The notes beneath the pieces were generated by a model, which was not told where the DNA came from, made no database searches, and was given only the letters and a program-made list of their open reading frames with translations. From positions 1-45,612 of the forward strand of contig JBBDRU010000088.1 in NCBI GenBank assembly GCA_040905305.1: 45,612 bases of DNA. The letters run 5' to 3'. Below are positions 7,449-16,746 of the stretch, one piece after another. Origin of the DNA: SHAN690 sp040905305. Its GTDB lineage: Bacteria; Bacteroidota; Bacteroidia; Flavobacteriales_G; Salibacteraceae. How positions within the stretch are numbered: the stretch's first letter is position 1; each line of letters begins with the position of its first letter. The translations under genes were made by a program, and so were the position numbers.

Positions 7449-8735
7449 ATGAGCAGGTATTCCATTCGTTTTATAATCATTCTTGCCACGGTATTATTTA
7501 TTGGCCTGGTCGCTACCCAGATTTTTTGGGTAAAAAAAGCCTATGAAATAACCAACCTACAGATCAAGCATGAAATCGAACTGGCTTTAATCAATGTGGT
7601 TCAAGACATTCAGGAACACAGCGGAGACTCCACCTTTTTGGTGGATCCGGTAGAAATGATTTCTCCAAGTTTTTTCAGAGTAAAAATCAATGAAGAGCTA
7701 CAGCCATTTTACCTAGAATCGATGCTGACCACAGAATTACTAAATCGTGAACTGAACTATAAATTTCAATACAGCATTTATAATTGCTTTAACGACTCAG
7801 TGGTTTTCACCAAAATGGTCAATAACAAACTTAAAACTGACCCTGATTTGCTGGCAACTCCACCGCCCATTGATTGGGAAGCCGATGGTCACTACTTTTC
7901 TGTCTATTTTCCCGAGTTGAATTTGTCGGTGATCGGAAAGATGAATTTTTGGTTGATGTCATCATTTGTACTTATTGCCGTGCTGATCTTTTTCGCATTT
8001 GTAATCAGCGTAATTCTTAAGCAAAAACGACTGTCCGAAATCAAAAATGACTTCATCAACAACATGACGCACGAACTAAAAACGCCCATTTCAACCATTG
8101 CCTTGTCGAGTGATGTTTTGCTTCAAAAAGGAACGGAACAAAATCCGGAGCGTCTCAGAAACTATGCCCGCATCATCAAAAGCGAAAACCAACGTCTGCA
8201 GACTCAGGTAGAGCGTGTGCTTCAAATCGCTCGATTGGATAAAGAAGAAATCGACCTTAAAAGGCAACAAGTAGATATGCACGAATTGATTGAACTAGCT
8301 GTGCCCACCATCGAAATGAATTTCTCAGATAAAAAGATTCTATTAAAGACAGATTTAAGCGCCATCAACTATTCAGTATATGGCGATGAAATGCACATCA
8401 CAAATATAATCTTCAACCTCCTCGACAATGCTGCTAAATACAGCGGTGAGGAGCCAAAAATCGAACTAAAAACCCGGAGTGACGACAAAGGGTTTTACCT
8501 TACCGTAACCGATAACGGACCTGGGATTCCTAAAGATCAACAGCGCAGTATTTTCGAAAAGTTTTACCGCATACCAACGGGCAATGTGCATGATGTAAAG
8601 GGATTTGGACTGGGATTGTACTACATAAAGACCATTGTCGATGCCCACAAAGGCAAGATAAAAATAAAAAGCAAGCTGCAAGAAGGGAGTTCGTTTGAAG
8701 TATTCCTGCCTTATGGAACAAAAATTGATAAATAA
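7449..8735 (+). CDS. rprX: Sensor histidine kinase, RprX-like
   Basis: A 428-residue membrane kinase. Membrane helix 1 lies at about residues 8-26, a periplasmic sensor region spans about 27-165, and helix 2 spans about 167-190. Then come a HisKA dimerisation domain with phospho-acceptor His208 (NNMTHELKTPIS) and an HATPase domain with N box (FNLLDNAAKYS), G1 (DNGPGIP) and G2 (GFGLGLYY). The response regulator follows 6 bases downstream. The pair resembles RprX/RprY of Bacteroides in layout and in the regulator sequence, so the symbol is tentative. The signal sensed cannot be read from the sequence. Confidence 0.87.
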   Translation: MSRYSIRFIIILATVLFIGLVATQIFWVKKAYEITNLQIKHEIELALINVVQDIQEHSGDSTFLVDPVEMISPSFFRVKINEELQPFYLESMLTTELLNRELNYKFQYSIYNCFNDSVVFTKMVNNKLKTDPDLLATPPPIDWEADGHYFSVYFPELNLSVIGKMNFWLMSSFVLIAVLIFFAFVISVILKQKRLSEIKNDFINNMTHELKTPISTIALSSDVLLQKGTEQNPERLRNYARIIKSENQRLQTQVERVLQIARLDKEEIDLKRQQVDMHELIELAVPTIEMNFSDKKILLKTDLSAINYSVYGDEMHITNIIFNLLDNAAKYSGEEPKIELKTRSDDKGFYLTVTDNGPGIPKDQQRSIFEKFYRIPTGNVHDVKGFGLGLYYIKTIVDAHKGKIKIKSKLQEGSSFEVFLPYGTKIDK

Positions 8736-8741
8736 GCCATT

Positions 8742-9452
8742 ATGAGCACAAAAAAAGAACGCCTTAAGATTTTGTTGGTTGAAGACGACCTCAATTTGAG
8801 TTTTGTTATTCAAGACCATCTTCGCAATGAAGGATACTCTGTAGATCTGGAAAAAGATGGGTTTTCAGGTTTTCAAAAATTCTACAACAATGGATATGAC
8901 CTCTGCATTTTAGATGTTATGTTGCCAAAAAAAGATGGTTTCACTTTGGCTGAGGACATTCGAAAAATGGACTATGATGTGCCGATTTTATTTCTGACAG
9001 CGAAAAGCATGACAGAAGACAAAATCAAAGGATTTCAACTTGGTGCAGACGACTACCTCACCAAGCCGTTTAGTTTTGAAGAACTAGATTTAAGGATAAA
9101 AGCGATTTTAAAACGTGCCAAACCATCAGATGGGAGCGATCAAAATCAACGAGATGTTTTTCAAATTGGCAACTTCACATTCGATTATAAAAACCTCAAC
9201 CTTAAACACAGCGTTGAAAATCGTACATTGACCAAAAAGGAAGCCGAACTGTTGCGCATGCTTTGTTTGCATCAAGATGAGGTATTAACCCGAGAAATGG
9301 CTTTGACCGTAGTTTGGGGAAGTGATGATTATTTTCTCGGAAGATCCATGGACGTCTTCATCACAAAACTGAGAAAATACCTCAGTCATGACGAGCGTAT
9401 TAAAATTATGAACGTGCATGGTGTTGGTTTCAAAATGATCATCGATGAGTGA
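8742..9452 (+). CDS. rprY: OmpR/PhoB-family response regulator, RprY-like
   Basis: A 236-residue regulator. The receiver domain (residues about 8-122) has the acidic pair in LLVEDD, the phospho-acceptor Asp58 in LCILDVMLPKKDGF, and Lys108 in YLTKPF. The C-terminal winged-helix domain (about 138-233) contains TLTKKEAELL and RSMDVFITKLRKYL, the DNA-recognition region. The DVMLPKKDGFTLA stretch and the SMDVFITKLRK helix are very close to Bacteroides RprY. It is presumably phosphorylated by the kinase encoded just upstream. Its end overlaps the DUF493 gene by 8 bases, so three genes are likely co-transcribed. Confidence 0.9.
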   Translation: MSTKKERLKILLVEDDLNLSFVIQDHLRNEGYSVDLEKDGFSGFQKFYNNGYDLCILDVMLPKKDGFTLAEDIRKMDYDVPILFLTAKSMTEDKIKGFQLGADDYLTKPFSFEELDLRIKAILKRAKPSDGSDQNQRDVFQIGNFTFDYKNLNLKHSVENRTLTKKEAELLRMLCLHQDEVLTREMALTVVWGSDDYFLGRSMDVFITKLRKYLSHDERIKIMNVHGVGFKMIIDE

Positions 9453-9720
9453 ACGGGCAAATTATGATGGATTGCTGGCTCAACTTCAAAAGCATAAAGA
9501 ATGGCCGAGTGTTTTTCTTTTCAAATTCATCATTCCAAACGACAATAAAAAGCTGGCGTTGACGCAAAGTCTTTTTGGTGAAGAAGCTCAAGTCACCATA
9601 AACAAGAGCCGAACAGGAAAGTATTTAAGTGTGTCGGCCAAAGAATTGATGTTGAACCCTGAATCGATCATCGAACGATACAAATCTGCCGGAAAAATAA
9701 AAGGATTGATCGCGCTTTGA
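9445..9720 (+). CDS. DUF493 family protein
   Basis: A 91-residue soluble protein of the DUF493 (E. coli YbeD-like) family, recognised from the pattern WPSVFLFKFIIPN, then a conserved KYLSVSAKELM strand and the C-terminal ERYKSAGKIKGLIAL. The fold is a small ferredoxin-like alpha/beta domain resembling regulatory ACT domains. Its function is not established. In this window it overlaps the response regulator by 8 bases, which suggests co-expression with the two-component pair. It ends one base before the stop codon of the convergent TPR kinase, leaving no room for a separate terminator. Confidence 0.82.
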   Translation: MSERANYDGLLAQLQKHKEWPSVFLFKFIIPNDNKKLALTQSLFGEEAQVTINKSRTGKYLSVSAKELMLNPESIIERYKSAGKIKGLIAL

Positions 9721-11718
9721 TTAAACAACTACCGCCTCATCGCTGCGCATGGCTTCTTTTATGTCTTCTCTTTCTTTTTCCAAACCGATAAATGTCAATC
9801 TGAAATAACTGCCATCTTTTTTGATGCGTTCAATTTCACCATCAAGCTGCGATGTCAATGTGACAATCAATTCCATTCCTAAGGTTTGGGCACTGTTAAA
9901 ATTAAAATCTTCAGGCAGTCCAACACCGTCATCTCCAACTTCAAGTACAAACTTGCCTTCGGCATTACGATCCATTTTAATGCTAATTGTACCCACCTCT
10001 TTTTCTTGAAAAGCGTGTTTCAAAGAGTTAGAAATCATTTCATTCAGCAAGAGCCCAAGCGGTATTAGCGTATCAAGCGTAAGCGTTGAAACATTAACAT
10101 CAATATCCAATTCGATTTGTTGATTGAGTCTGTAGCTGCGAAGGAGGTTCTCCGCTAACTCCGTTATGTACTCTTTAATGTTGATGTTGGAGAGGTCATG
10201 TGCTTCATACATCTTTTCGTGAATAAGTGCCATGGAAATTATTCTATTCTGGCATTCGTCAAACAAATCCAATGCTTCCTGGTCATCAGTGTATGCGCAT
10301 TGTAATCGAATTAAGCTATTGATGACTTGTAGGTTGTTTTTAACGCGATGATGAATTTCCTTAAGCAATACTTCCTTTTCTTCTTTTTGCTTCTTTATAT
10401 TTTGATTTTGATGCCGCAACAACTCCAAAGCTTTCTTCCTTTCACGATTCGTACGTGCATAGATAACAACCGAGATCAGCGCTAATACCAACCCGATGGT
10501 GAATGAAATAATCAAGATTCGGTTTCTACCTAATTGCAATTCCTGGATTTCATTCTCGCGTTTGAGAATTTCGATTTCCTTTGACTTATTCTCACTTTCA
10601 AATTTCGCCTCCAAATTGCTGGCAATCTCCTTTGTTTGTTGACTGAACAAGGTGTCTTTCAAGGCTGCATAACGGTCTTTGAATAAAAGGGCTTTCTCAT
10701 AATCACCAGTGCGTGTGTATATCTCACTAATTTCATTATAAGCATCGCGTAACTCCTTTTTCGCACCTATTTCACTCGATATATTGATCACCTGTTGCAT
10801 GTATTCAAGAGCTTCATCAGATTTTCCCGTGAGCGAAAGCACCTGACCTATTCCCTGAAGTGAGCTTAACATACCTTTCTTATCTCCCAATTCTTTCTGG
10901 ATCTGCAAAGCTTTTTGTTGAAACTCCAATGCCTTGACAACGGCTTCCTGTTTGGCGTAAACATCACCAATGTTCGTGTATGAACTAGCCATTCCACGCT
11001 GATTACCCGATCCTTTTCTTCCATCTAATGATTTAAAGTGGTAATCAAGTGACTCGTCATAGGCGCCTTCTTCGTAAGCAATAATTCCCAGATTATTAAG
11101 AATATCAGAAACAACCTGCTTGTTGTCAAACCCTTTCAAAATTTCTAACGCTTTTCTATAATAATCCCTGGCTGATTTATAATTTCCCTGAAGGTAATAA
11201 ACCAGACCAATGTTATTGTAAGAACGACCTACGCCCTCCATATCATTGAGTTCTTCTAACAAACGAATAGAATTGAGGTATTCTTCAATGGCCAATGGAT
11301 ACTCCCCTTGCTGGGTATAAACCGCGCCTTTGTTATTATGAGATCCTGCCATTCCTTTTCTATCTCCTATCTCCGTCATCAACTCCAAAGACCGATTATG
11401 ATAATCGAGGGCCACGTTGTAAATAGCTTTGTAATAATTGATGATCCCCAGATTATTGTAGGAAAGCGCTATCCCTCTTTTAAAGTTTAGTTTCTCTGAC
11501 AAAAACAGCGCTCTATTCGAATATTTTTCAGCTCTATCAATATCACTGTTAAAAAACTCGCGAGATAAATTGTAAAGAAGAAAAACCTTGTTTGTATCCT
11601 GCTTTGAAGTACGCAGTAATTGAAAAAGACTGTCAATCTTAGGTTGATCCTGAGACGTACCTGACTGAGCGCTGACCAAAATCATCAGAATGAGTAGGAT
11701 GCGAAATACGTTTTTCAT
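9721..11718 (-). CDS. TPR-repeat sensor histidine kinase, HisKA_2 type
   Basis: A 665-residue protein from the ATG at 11718, which begins a signal peptide (MKNVFRILLILMILVSAQ). Residues about 45-350 are tandem tetratricopeptide repeats with recurring SYNNLG / SYNNIG motifs. A charged coiled-coil-like stretch (about 360-395), one membrane helix (about 397-417) and a cytoplasmic kinase follow. The phospho-acceptor block is LLKEIHHRVKNNLQVINSL, the HisKA_2 form, followed by an HATPase with GDDGVGLP. This layout is common in Bacteroidota kinases. No response regulator is adjacent, so it is an orphan kinase. A frame 13 codons longer opens at 11757, but a promoter-like element lies inside that extension. 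Confidence 0.88.
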   Translation of the reverse strand: MKNVFRILLILMILVSAQSGTSQDQPKIDSLFQLLRTSKQDTNKVFLLYNLSREFFNSDIDRAEKYSNRALFLSEKLNFKRGIALSYNNLGIINYYKAIYNVALDYHNRSLELMTEIGDRKGMAGSHNNKGAVYTQQGEYPLAIEEYLNSIRLLEELNDMEGVGRSYNNIGLVYYLQGNYKSARDYYRKALEILKGFDNKQVVSDILNNLGIIAYEEGAYDESLDYHFKSLDGRKGSGNQRGMASSYTNIGDVYAKQEAVVKALEFQQKALQIQKELGDKKGMLSSLQGIGQVLSLTGKSDEALEYMQQVINISSEIGAKKELRDAYNEISEIYTRTGDYEKALLFKDRYAALKDTLFSQQTKEIASNLEAKFESENKSKEIEILKRENEIQELQLGRNRILIISFTIGLVLALISVVIYARTNRERKKALELLRHQNQNIKKQKEEKEVLLKEIHHRVKNNLQVINSLIRLQCAYTDDQEALDLFDECQNRIISMALIHEKMYEAHDLSNINIKEYITELAENLLRSYRLNQQIELDIDVNVSTLTLDTLIPLGLLLNEMISNSLKHAFQEKEVGTISIKMDRNAEGKFVLEVGDDGVGLPEDFNFNSAQTLGMELIVTLTSQLDGEIERIKKDGSYFRLTFIGLEKEREDIKEAMRSDEAVVV

Positions 11719-11726
11719 TGTACGAT

Positions 11727-11760
11727 CAAAACTAAAAACAGCAATGAAAGTAATCAATAA
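11727..11760 (-). promoter_or_regulatory. Promoter for the TPR histidine kinase
   Basis: On the minus strand, TTATTG (-33-like, 11760-11755) is followed by exactly 20 bases and then TAGTTTTG (-7, 11734-11727), an exact match to TAnnTTTG. The -7 element ends 8 bases before the ATG at 11718. This is the best two-part match to the Bacteroidota promoter consensus found here, and it supports the shorter start. Confidence 0.55.
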
Positions 11761-11953
11761 GGTTGAAAGAAACTTTTATATTCTATTTAAGGTTCAAAGC
11801 GCAATTCTTAAATCATTGTTTCGGTCATTCTCCTTGATAGACTTGATCTCTTTTGGAAGATTGTTGTTCTTTGATAAGATCACCCATTCATAAAATCAAG
11901 AAAAGTTCAGGCTTTTCAAGAAAACAATGCAAGATGCTGCTTATCTTCATGCT

Positions 11954-13630
11954 ATGAATTTATTGGCTCGCATTGTTTTTATCCTATCGTGTGTTTTTAT
12001 TTTTGGCTCATCAGCATCTTCACAAACAGCTCATCTTCAATTTGTTCATAACAGTGCAGATACATCATTGCAAACCATCGATATTTGGGTTGGCAACACC
12101 AAGCTTGTAGATGATCTTGTTTTTCAAACAGCCAGCGCACCAATTGCCATTACCGCTGGCGCATTGACAGAAATCAGGGTAATGCAAGCTAATAGTGAAG
12201 ACACTATAACCCCCATTTTATTATGGTCTGATAGTCTTCAAGACAGTTCATTTCACCAGCTTGCTTTATCGGGGTTGGCCAGTGCAACAGGATATAGCCA
12301 CTTTGAGCCTTTGAATTTTGTTGACTTGGGCGACATCAGGCAAAATTCTCAAGCATTTGACGACACTGACATAAAGTTCTATAATGGAATTACAGATTTT
12401 GACCTAATTACAGTGATGGAAACCAAACTTGGATTAGGAAATATAATTACCGATCTGGGCTATGGTCAATACAGTGCATACAGTTCATTGAGCACCTTTA
12501 ATTACCGATTCGTATTGCAGGATACCTCCTCTGAAATCCAGGGCGAGTTTGATCTGAATCTTGTATCTCAAAACCTAACGGACAGCGCATTGACTTTAAT
12601 CATGTCGGGCTTTGCCAATTCGGAAGAAAACAATAATGGCGCACCAATGGCACTCATTGGAGTTTTACCTGGGGGAGCAACAATAAGTTTTGACAAAAGC
12701 ATGGGAGAAATGCAACTCATCCATAACAGTGCCGATCCCACGCTCGATGAAATGGATATTTATGTTGATGACGTTTTGATCTTGAATGATCTGTTGTTTA
12801 GACAAGCCAGTGGTTATCTGAGTTTTCCATCAGGTAAAGCAATGAATCTCGCTTTTGCACCAGCCAACTCCAGCAGTTCCGCTGAAGCATTTTTCACACA
12901 GAACATCGCACTCGAGGCAGAAACCCCTTATGTTGCAATAGCCGCTGGTAACCAAAGCGGGAGTCCTTCGCCTGAAACTTCCTTCTCTATATTTCTCAAA
13001 AAATCCAGAAAAGCTGCTCAGCTCTCCAATCAATGTGATGTATTGTTCTTTCATGGCGCATCAGATGCCGGACCAGTACGGGTAAACGAAACAAAAGCAT
13101 TATCAAACGAGCTTTTTAGCAGCACTGATTTTGGAGCATTTCACGCTTACTCTTCCCTTCCACTAACCGATTATAAATTGGATCTGATACTCGAAAATGA
13201 CAACTCAGTTTTTGAAACTTATGATTTCACATTAAGTCAACTAAACTTTCAAGGGGAAGCAATCACGCTAATGACTTCTGGGTTTGTAGATACTTCCAGT
13301 TTTATAGGTAGCGAGGAAATGAGTTTATGGCTTGCTCGTTCTTCTTCCGGGTTAATGCTTGAGGTGGATTTAACGGTTGGAACACAAGAATTAAAAAACC
13401 CCAATTGGAAAGTTTACCCTCAGCCAGCAAATAACGAACTAAACATCATTTCTGAACAGTCGCTTGATAAATTGCGCGTTTATAACCTGCAAGGAAAACT
13501 ATTGCTGGAACGCACCGTCAATGGCACGAGTTATCTTTTGAATACATCATTCCTTTCACCGGGCGCATACATACTTGTTTCTGAAAACAACAACACGGTA
13601 AACAAGTTGCTGTTTCAGGTGACTTATTAA
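11954..13630 (+). CDS. DUF4397-domain secreted protein with T9SS sorting domain
   Basis: A 558-residue protein from the ATG at 11954, which begins a signal peptide ending near ASSQT. It contains repeated DUF4397-like units that begin HLQFVHNSADTSLQ (about residue 28) and MQLIHNSADPTLDEM (about residue 252), with weaker copies starting near DIKFYNGITDFD and CDVLFFHGASDAG. The last 80 residues form a type A T9SS C-terminal domain: NWKVYPQPANNEL, then LRVYNLQGKLL, ending NKLLFQVTY. The protein is therefore expected to cross the outer membrane by T9SS and be released or attached to the surface. DUF4397 has no established function. A longer in-frame start at 11927 adds only 9 residues before the signal peptide. 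Confidence 0.87.
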   Translation: MNLLARIVFILSCVFIFGSSASSQTAHLQFVHNSADTSLQTIDIWVGNTKLVDDLVFQTASAPIAITAGALTEIRVMQANSEDTITPILLWSDSLQDSSFHQLALSGLASATGYSHFEPLNFVDLGDIRQNSQAFDDTDIKFYNGITDFDLITVMETKLGLGNIITDLGYGQYSAYSSLSTFNYRFVLQDTSSEIQGEFDLNLVSQNLTDSALTLIMSGFANSEENNNGAPMALIGVLPGGATISFDKSMGEMQLIHNSADPTLDEMDIYVDDVLILNDLLFRQASGYLSFPSGKAMNLAFAPANSSSSAEAFFTQNIALEAETPYVAIAAGNQSGSPSPETSFSIFLKKSRKAAQLSNQCDVLFFHGASDAGPVRVNETKALSNELFSSTDFGAFHAYSSLPLTDYKLDLILENDNSVFETYDFTLSQLNFQGEAITLMTSGFVDTSSFIGSEEMSLWLARSSSGLMLEVDLTVGTQELKNPNWKVYPQPANNELNIISEQSLDKLRVYNLQGKLLLERTVNGTSYLLNTSFLSPGAYILVSENNNTVNKLLFQVTY

Positions 13631-13676
13631 GATTTCCACTAACAATTCCTTTTTTGAAAAATCATCCCGTTGCACG

Positions 13677-13706
13677 TTTGATGGGTTTAATAATCCGCTA
13701 GCATTG
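13677..13706 (+). promoter_or_regulatory. Candidate promoter for the NlpC/P60 lipoprotein
   Basis: TTTG (13677-13680), an 18-base spacer and TAGCATTG (13699-13706) approximate the Bacteroidota TTTG / TAnnTTTG promoter, with one mismatch in the -7 element and a slightly short spacer. The -7 element ends 4 bases before the ATG at 13711. Confidence 0.35.
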
Positions 13707-13710
13707 TCAG

Positions 13711-14235
13711 ATGAAATGGACATACTTGCTGATTTTTGGCGCGGCCATTGGGGTATTAACGCTTGGTGCTTGCGGAAGCTCAAAAAAAACCAATCAAAGA
13801 AGCAGCAAGCATGCCAATACATCGGTTCAAAGTAAGTTTGCCACCAAGCTCGGGGTTTCTGCGGCTTCAATAAAAAATGAACGACTTTATGTCTTTATCG
13901 ATCAATGGGAAGGAGTGCCATATGCATTTGGAGGGGTAAGCAAATCAGGCGTAGATTGCTCAGGTTTTGTTAGCAATTTATATCGGGATGTTTACCAAAA
14001 ACAACTTCCGCGAACCACCTCTGAGCTTGCCAAGAAATCCAAAAAAGTTTCTAAAAGCAACTTGAAAGAAGGAGACCTTGTTTTTTTTGATATCAATGGA
14101 AAAAAGACCTCACATGTTGGAGTTTACCTTCAAAACAATAAGTTTGTTCATGCCTCGACCAGCAAAGGCGTAATTGTATCTGACCTTACTAACCCCTATT
14201 ACCAAAAGGCATTTTCAAGAGGAGGAAAACTCTAG
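13711..14235 (+). CDS. NlpC/P60 family lipoprotein, cell-wall endopeptidase
   Basis: A 174-residue lipoprotein. The signal peptide ends with the lipobox LGAC (Cys21), so the mature protein should be lipid-anchored. The NlpC/P60 domain covers about residues 60-174: catalytic cysteine in GVDCSGFV, catalytic histidine in TSHVGVYL, and a third polar residue, histidine, in KFVHAST. The YAFGG and GDLVFFD blocks are also typical. Such enzymes, for example Spr/MepS, cut peptidoglycan stem peptides or cross-links. Between the lipobox and the domain is a short basic, serine-rich linker. It is followed after about 100 bases by the TonB-dependent receptor on the same strand. Confidence 0.92.
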   Translation: MKWTYLLIFGAAIGVLTLGACGSSKKTNQRSSKHANTSVQSKFATKLGVSAASIKNERLYVFIDQWEGVPYAFGGVSKSGVDCSGFVSNLYRDVYQKQLPRTTSELAKKSKKVSKSNLKEGDLVFFDINGKKTSHVGVYLQNNKFVHASTSKGVIVSDLTNPYYQKAFSRGGKL

Positions 14236-14318
14236 AACCGTTCACCATTGAAAACAGCCGTTCGCGGCAGGAATTCAACACAATCTAAATTCGATGTTTC
14301 GCGCATCATGTCGAATAC

Positions 14319-14326
14319 TATTTTTG
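14319..14326 (+). promoter_or_regulatory. Candidate -7 element before the TonB-dependent receptor
   Basis: TATTTTTG matches TAnnTTTG exactly and ends 8 bases before the ATG at 14335. A TTTC sequence 18 bases upstream (14297-14300) could serve as a degenerate -33 element. The position argues for a start at 14335 rather than at 14248 or 14308. Confidence 0.4.
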
Positions 14327-14334
14327 GCCACCTT

Positions 14335-16656
14335 ATGAATCAGTTGGGCATGTTACGTTGGATTTCCAGTTTTATTTTCGTTCTAGCCTCTTCCGTTGCA
14401 TTTGGGCAGACTGCAACCATACGTGGATTTGCGTATGACAAATCATCTGGTGAGCCGCTTATTTTCACCAATGTACTTTTAGAAGGCACACCGTATGGCG
14501 CATCTACTGATGTGAACGGTTATTACTCTATCAGTAAAATCCCTCCCGGTGATTATACCTTAGTGGTATCAACTCTTGGCTACGAAAAGGTAAGTGAAAC
14601 AATAAACGTAAAGGCGGGGCAGGTCATCAATAAAAAATTATATACCTCTCCTCAGGCACAAGAGTTGACAACATTTGATGTTTCTGCGGAGCGTGAAGAG
14701 GCCAGAAACGATGTGAAAATGTCTGTTCAAAAAATCACACCCAAAGAAATTGATCAGCTGCCTAGTATAGGGGGTGAACCCGACATTGCACAATACATGC
14801 AAGTGTTGCCAGGTGTAGTTTTCACCGGAGACCAAGGAGGGCAGCTTTATATCAGAGGTGGATCACCAGTGCAAAACAAGGTAATGATGGATGGTATGAT
14901 CATTTACAACCCATTTCACTCCATCGGTCTCTTTTCTGTTTTTGATACTGACATTATTCGAAATGCTGATATTTATACAGGCGGATTTGGTGCCCAATAC
15001 GGTGGGCGTATTTCTTCGATCATGGACATCACGACCAAAGATGGTAACCAAAACGAATTCCAGGGCAATGTTTCGGTGAGCTCATTCGGAGCAAAATTGA
15101 ATGCCGAAATCCCTTTGGTAAAGCCGAAAACCATCGGAGGAGCAAGCGTCACTTCTGTATTATCAGCAAAGCACAGTTATCTCGATCAAAGCTCAAAACT
15201 ACTTTATAGCTACATCGATGAAGGCGGGCTTCCATTTACCTATACCGATTTATATGGCAAGGTTACTTTTAACGGTGAAAACGGAAGTAAAGCCAACCTT
15301 TTCGGACTTTATTATGATGATCAAGTTTCATATGGCGCCATTTCAGATTTAAATTGGAACAATGCCGGAGTTGGTGGAAACTTCATTCTCATTCCATCAG
15401 GAAGTCCGGTGTTGGTTGAAGGAAATTTCGCTTACTCATCTTACCAAATCAATCTACAAGAGGCCAATCTGCGCGACCGTACCAGCGCGATTAGCGGTTT
15501 TAATGGCGGACTTGGGTTTACATACTTTCTAGGAAATGACGAGGTTAAATACGGCATTGAAATCGTTGGATTTTCAACAGATTATTTTTTCACTAACGCA
15601 GCAAATCGGGTTATTCAGCAGCAGGAGAGTACTTCAGAAATTGCCGGGTATGTGCGCTATAAAAAGAAACTGGGGAAATTGGTTTTAGATCCAAGCCTTC
15701 GCCTGCATTACTACGCCTCTTTAAGCACTCCATCTTTGGAGCCTCGAATTGGTGCAAAGTATAACGTAACCGATAATTTTAGACTAAAAGCCGCTGCAGG
15801 AATTTACAGTCAAAACCTTATTGCGGCCAACAGTGACCGAGATGTTGTAAACCTCTTTAACGGATTCCTTTCCGGCCCGGATAATTTGCAGAAAACGTTA
15901 AAAGAAGAAGATGGTGAAACCAAAGACATCACACACTCCCTGCAAAAGGCCAATCACTTAATCGTAGGTACAGAAATAGATGTCACACGAAGAATCAATG
16001 TAAACATTGAAGCATATTACAAACGATTCTCGCAAATCACGAACTTGAACAGAAATAAAATTTTCGATGAAAACGAGACCTCACAACCTGAGCTTTTGCG
16101 TAAAGACTTCATCATCGAAACAGGAGATGCATACGGAGTTGACTTTGTCTTGAACTATGACCTGTCAAATATTGATTTATACGCTGTTTATTCGCTTGGT
16201 AAAGTAACCCGATGGGATGGTGTTCAGACTTATGCACCTGTTTTTGATCGCAGGCACAACGTGAACTTTGTTGGTTCCTATAAATTCGGAAAAAACAGGC
16301 TTTGGGAATTTGACGCGCGCTGGAACTTTGGCTCAGGTTTTCCTTTTACTCAAACACTTGGGTTTTATGAAAAATACGCTTTTCAGGGAGGCACCAACAC
16401 CGATTTACTCAACACCAACGGAGAACTTGGGATTGTCTATGATGATTTGAATGGAGGGCGTTTACCCACCTATCATCGCCTTGACATGACCTTGAAAAGA
16501 AAGTTCGTATTATCCGTAAACTCCACACTGGAAGCCAATATTGGAGTTACCAATGCTTATAACCGTGAAAACATTTTCTACTTCGACCGAGTTAATTTTG
16601 AACGGGTTGATCAGCTGCCGCTGCTGCCCTCAGCCGGTATGAAAATGAACTTTTAA
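14335..16656 (+). CDS. TonB-dependent receptor with carboxypeptidase-regulatory-like domain
   Basis: A 773-residue outer-membrane protein from the ATG at 14335. A signal peptide ends at FGQT. A carboxypeptidase-regulatory-like (CarboxypepD_reg) domain follows (about residues 25-110, with ATIRGFAYDKSSGEPL), then a plug domain containing YIRGGSPVQNKVMMDG and a beta-barrel ending in the aromatic-rich strand PLLPSAGMKMNF. These receptors import large or scarce nutrients with energy from TonB. There is no SusD partner beside it, so a SusC-type glycan system is unlikely and the substrate is unknown. Other possible starts are TTG 14248, ATG 14308 and ATG 14350. Confidence 0.87.
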   Translation: MNQLGMLRWISSFIFVLASSVAFGQTATIRGFAYDKSSGEPLIFTNVLLEGTPYGASTDVNGYYSISKIPPGDYTLVVSTLGYEKVSETINVKAGQVINKKLYTSPQAQELTTFDVSAEREEARNDVKMSVQKITPKEIDQLPSIGGEPDIAQYMQVLPGVVFTGDQGGQLYIRGGSPVQNKVMMDGMIIYNPFHSIGLFSVFDTDIIRNADIYTGGFGAQYGGRISSIMDITTKDGNQNEFQGNVSVSSFGAKLNAEIPLVKPKTIGGASVTSVLSAKHSYLDQSSKLLYSYIDEGGLPFTYTDLYGKVTFNGENGSKANLFGLYYDDQVSYGAISDLNWNNAGVGGNFILIPSGSPVLVEGNFAYSSYQINLQEANLRDRTSAISGFNGGLGFTYFLGNDEVKYGIEIVGFSTDYFFTNAANRVIQQQESTSEIAGYVRYKKKLGKLVLDPSLRLHYYASLSTPSLEPRIGAKYNVTDNFRLKAAAGIYSQNLIAANSDRDVVNLFNGFLSGPDNLQKTLKEEDGETKDITHSLQKANHLIVGTEIDVTRRINVNIEAYYKRFSQITNLNRNKIFDENETSQPELLRKDFIIETGDAYGVDFVLNYDLSNIDLYAVYSLGKVTRWDGVQTYAPVFDRRHNVNFVGSYKFGKNRLWEFDARWNFGSGFPFTQTLGFYEKYAFQGGTNTDLLNTNGELGIVYDDLNGGRLPTYHRLDMTLKRKFVLSVNSTLEANIGVTNAYNRENIFYFDRVNFERVDQLPLLPSAGMKMNF

Positions 16657-16710
16657 ATCAAGTTTCGAGAATATTTTTAAACTTTTCCTACGCTCACCAA
16701 GGTGGAATCT

Positions 16711-16718
16711 TACCTTTG
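16711..16718 (+). promoter_or_regulatory. Candidate -7 element for pyrG
   Basis: TACCTTTG matches TAnnTTTG exactly, 28 bases before the GTG start of pyrG. Upstream, only a degenerate TTTT/TTTC at 16683-16687 could be the -33 element, with a spacer a few bases too long. Confidence 0.4.
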
Positions 16719-16746
16719 TTTCCCGTATTAATAAAGTTAAATACGG

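Noticed and set aside
14335..16656. SusC of a polysaccharide utilisation locus
   Set aside because: No SusD-like gene or glycoside hydrolase flanks the receptor.
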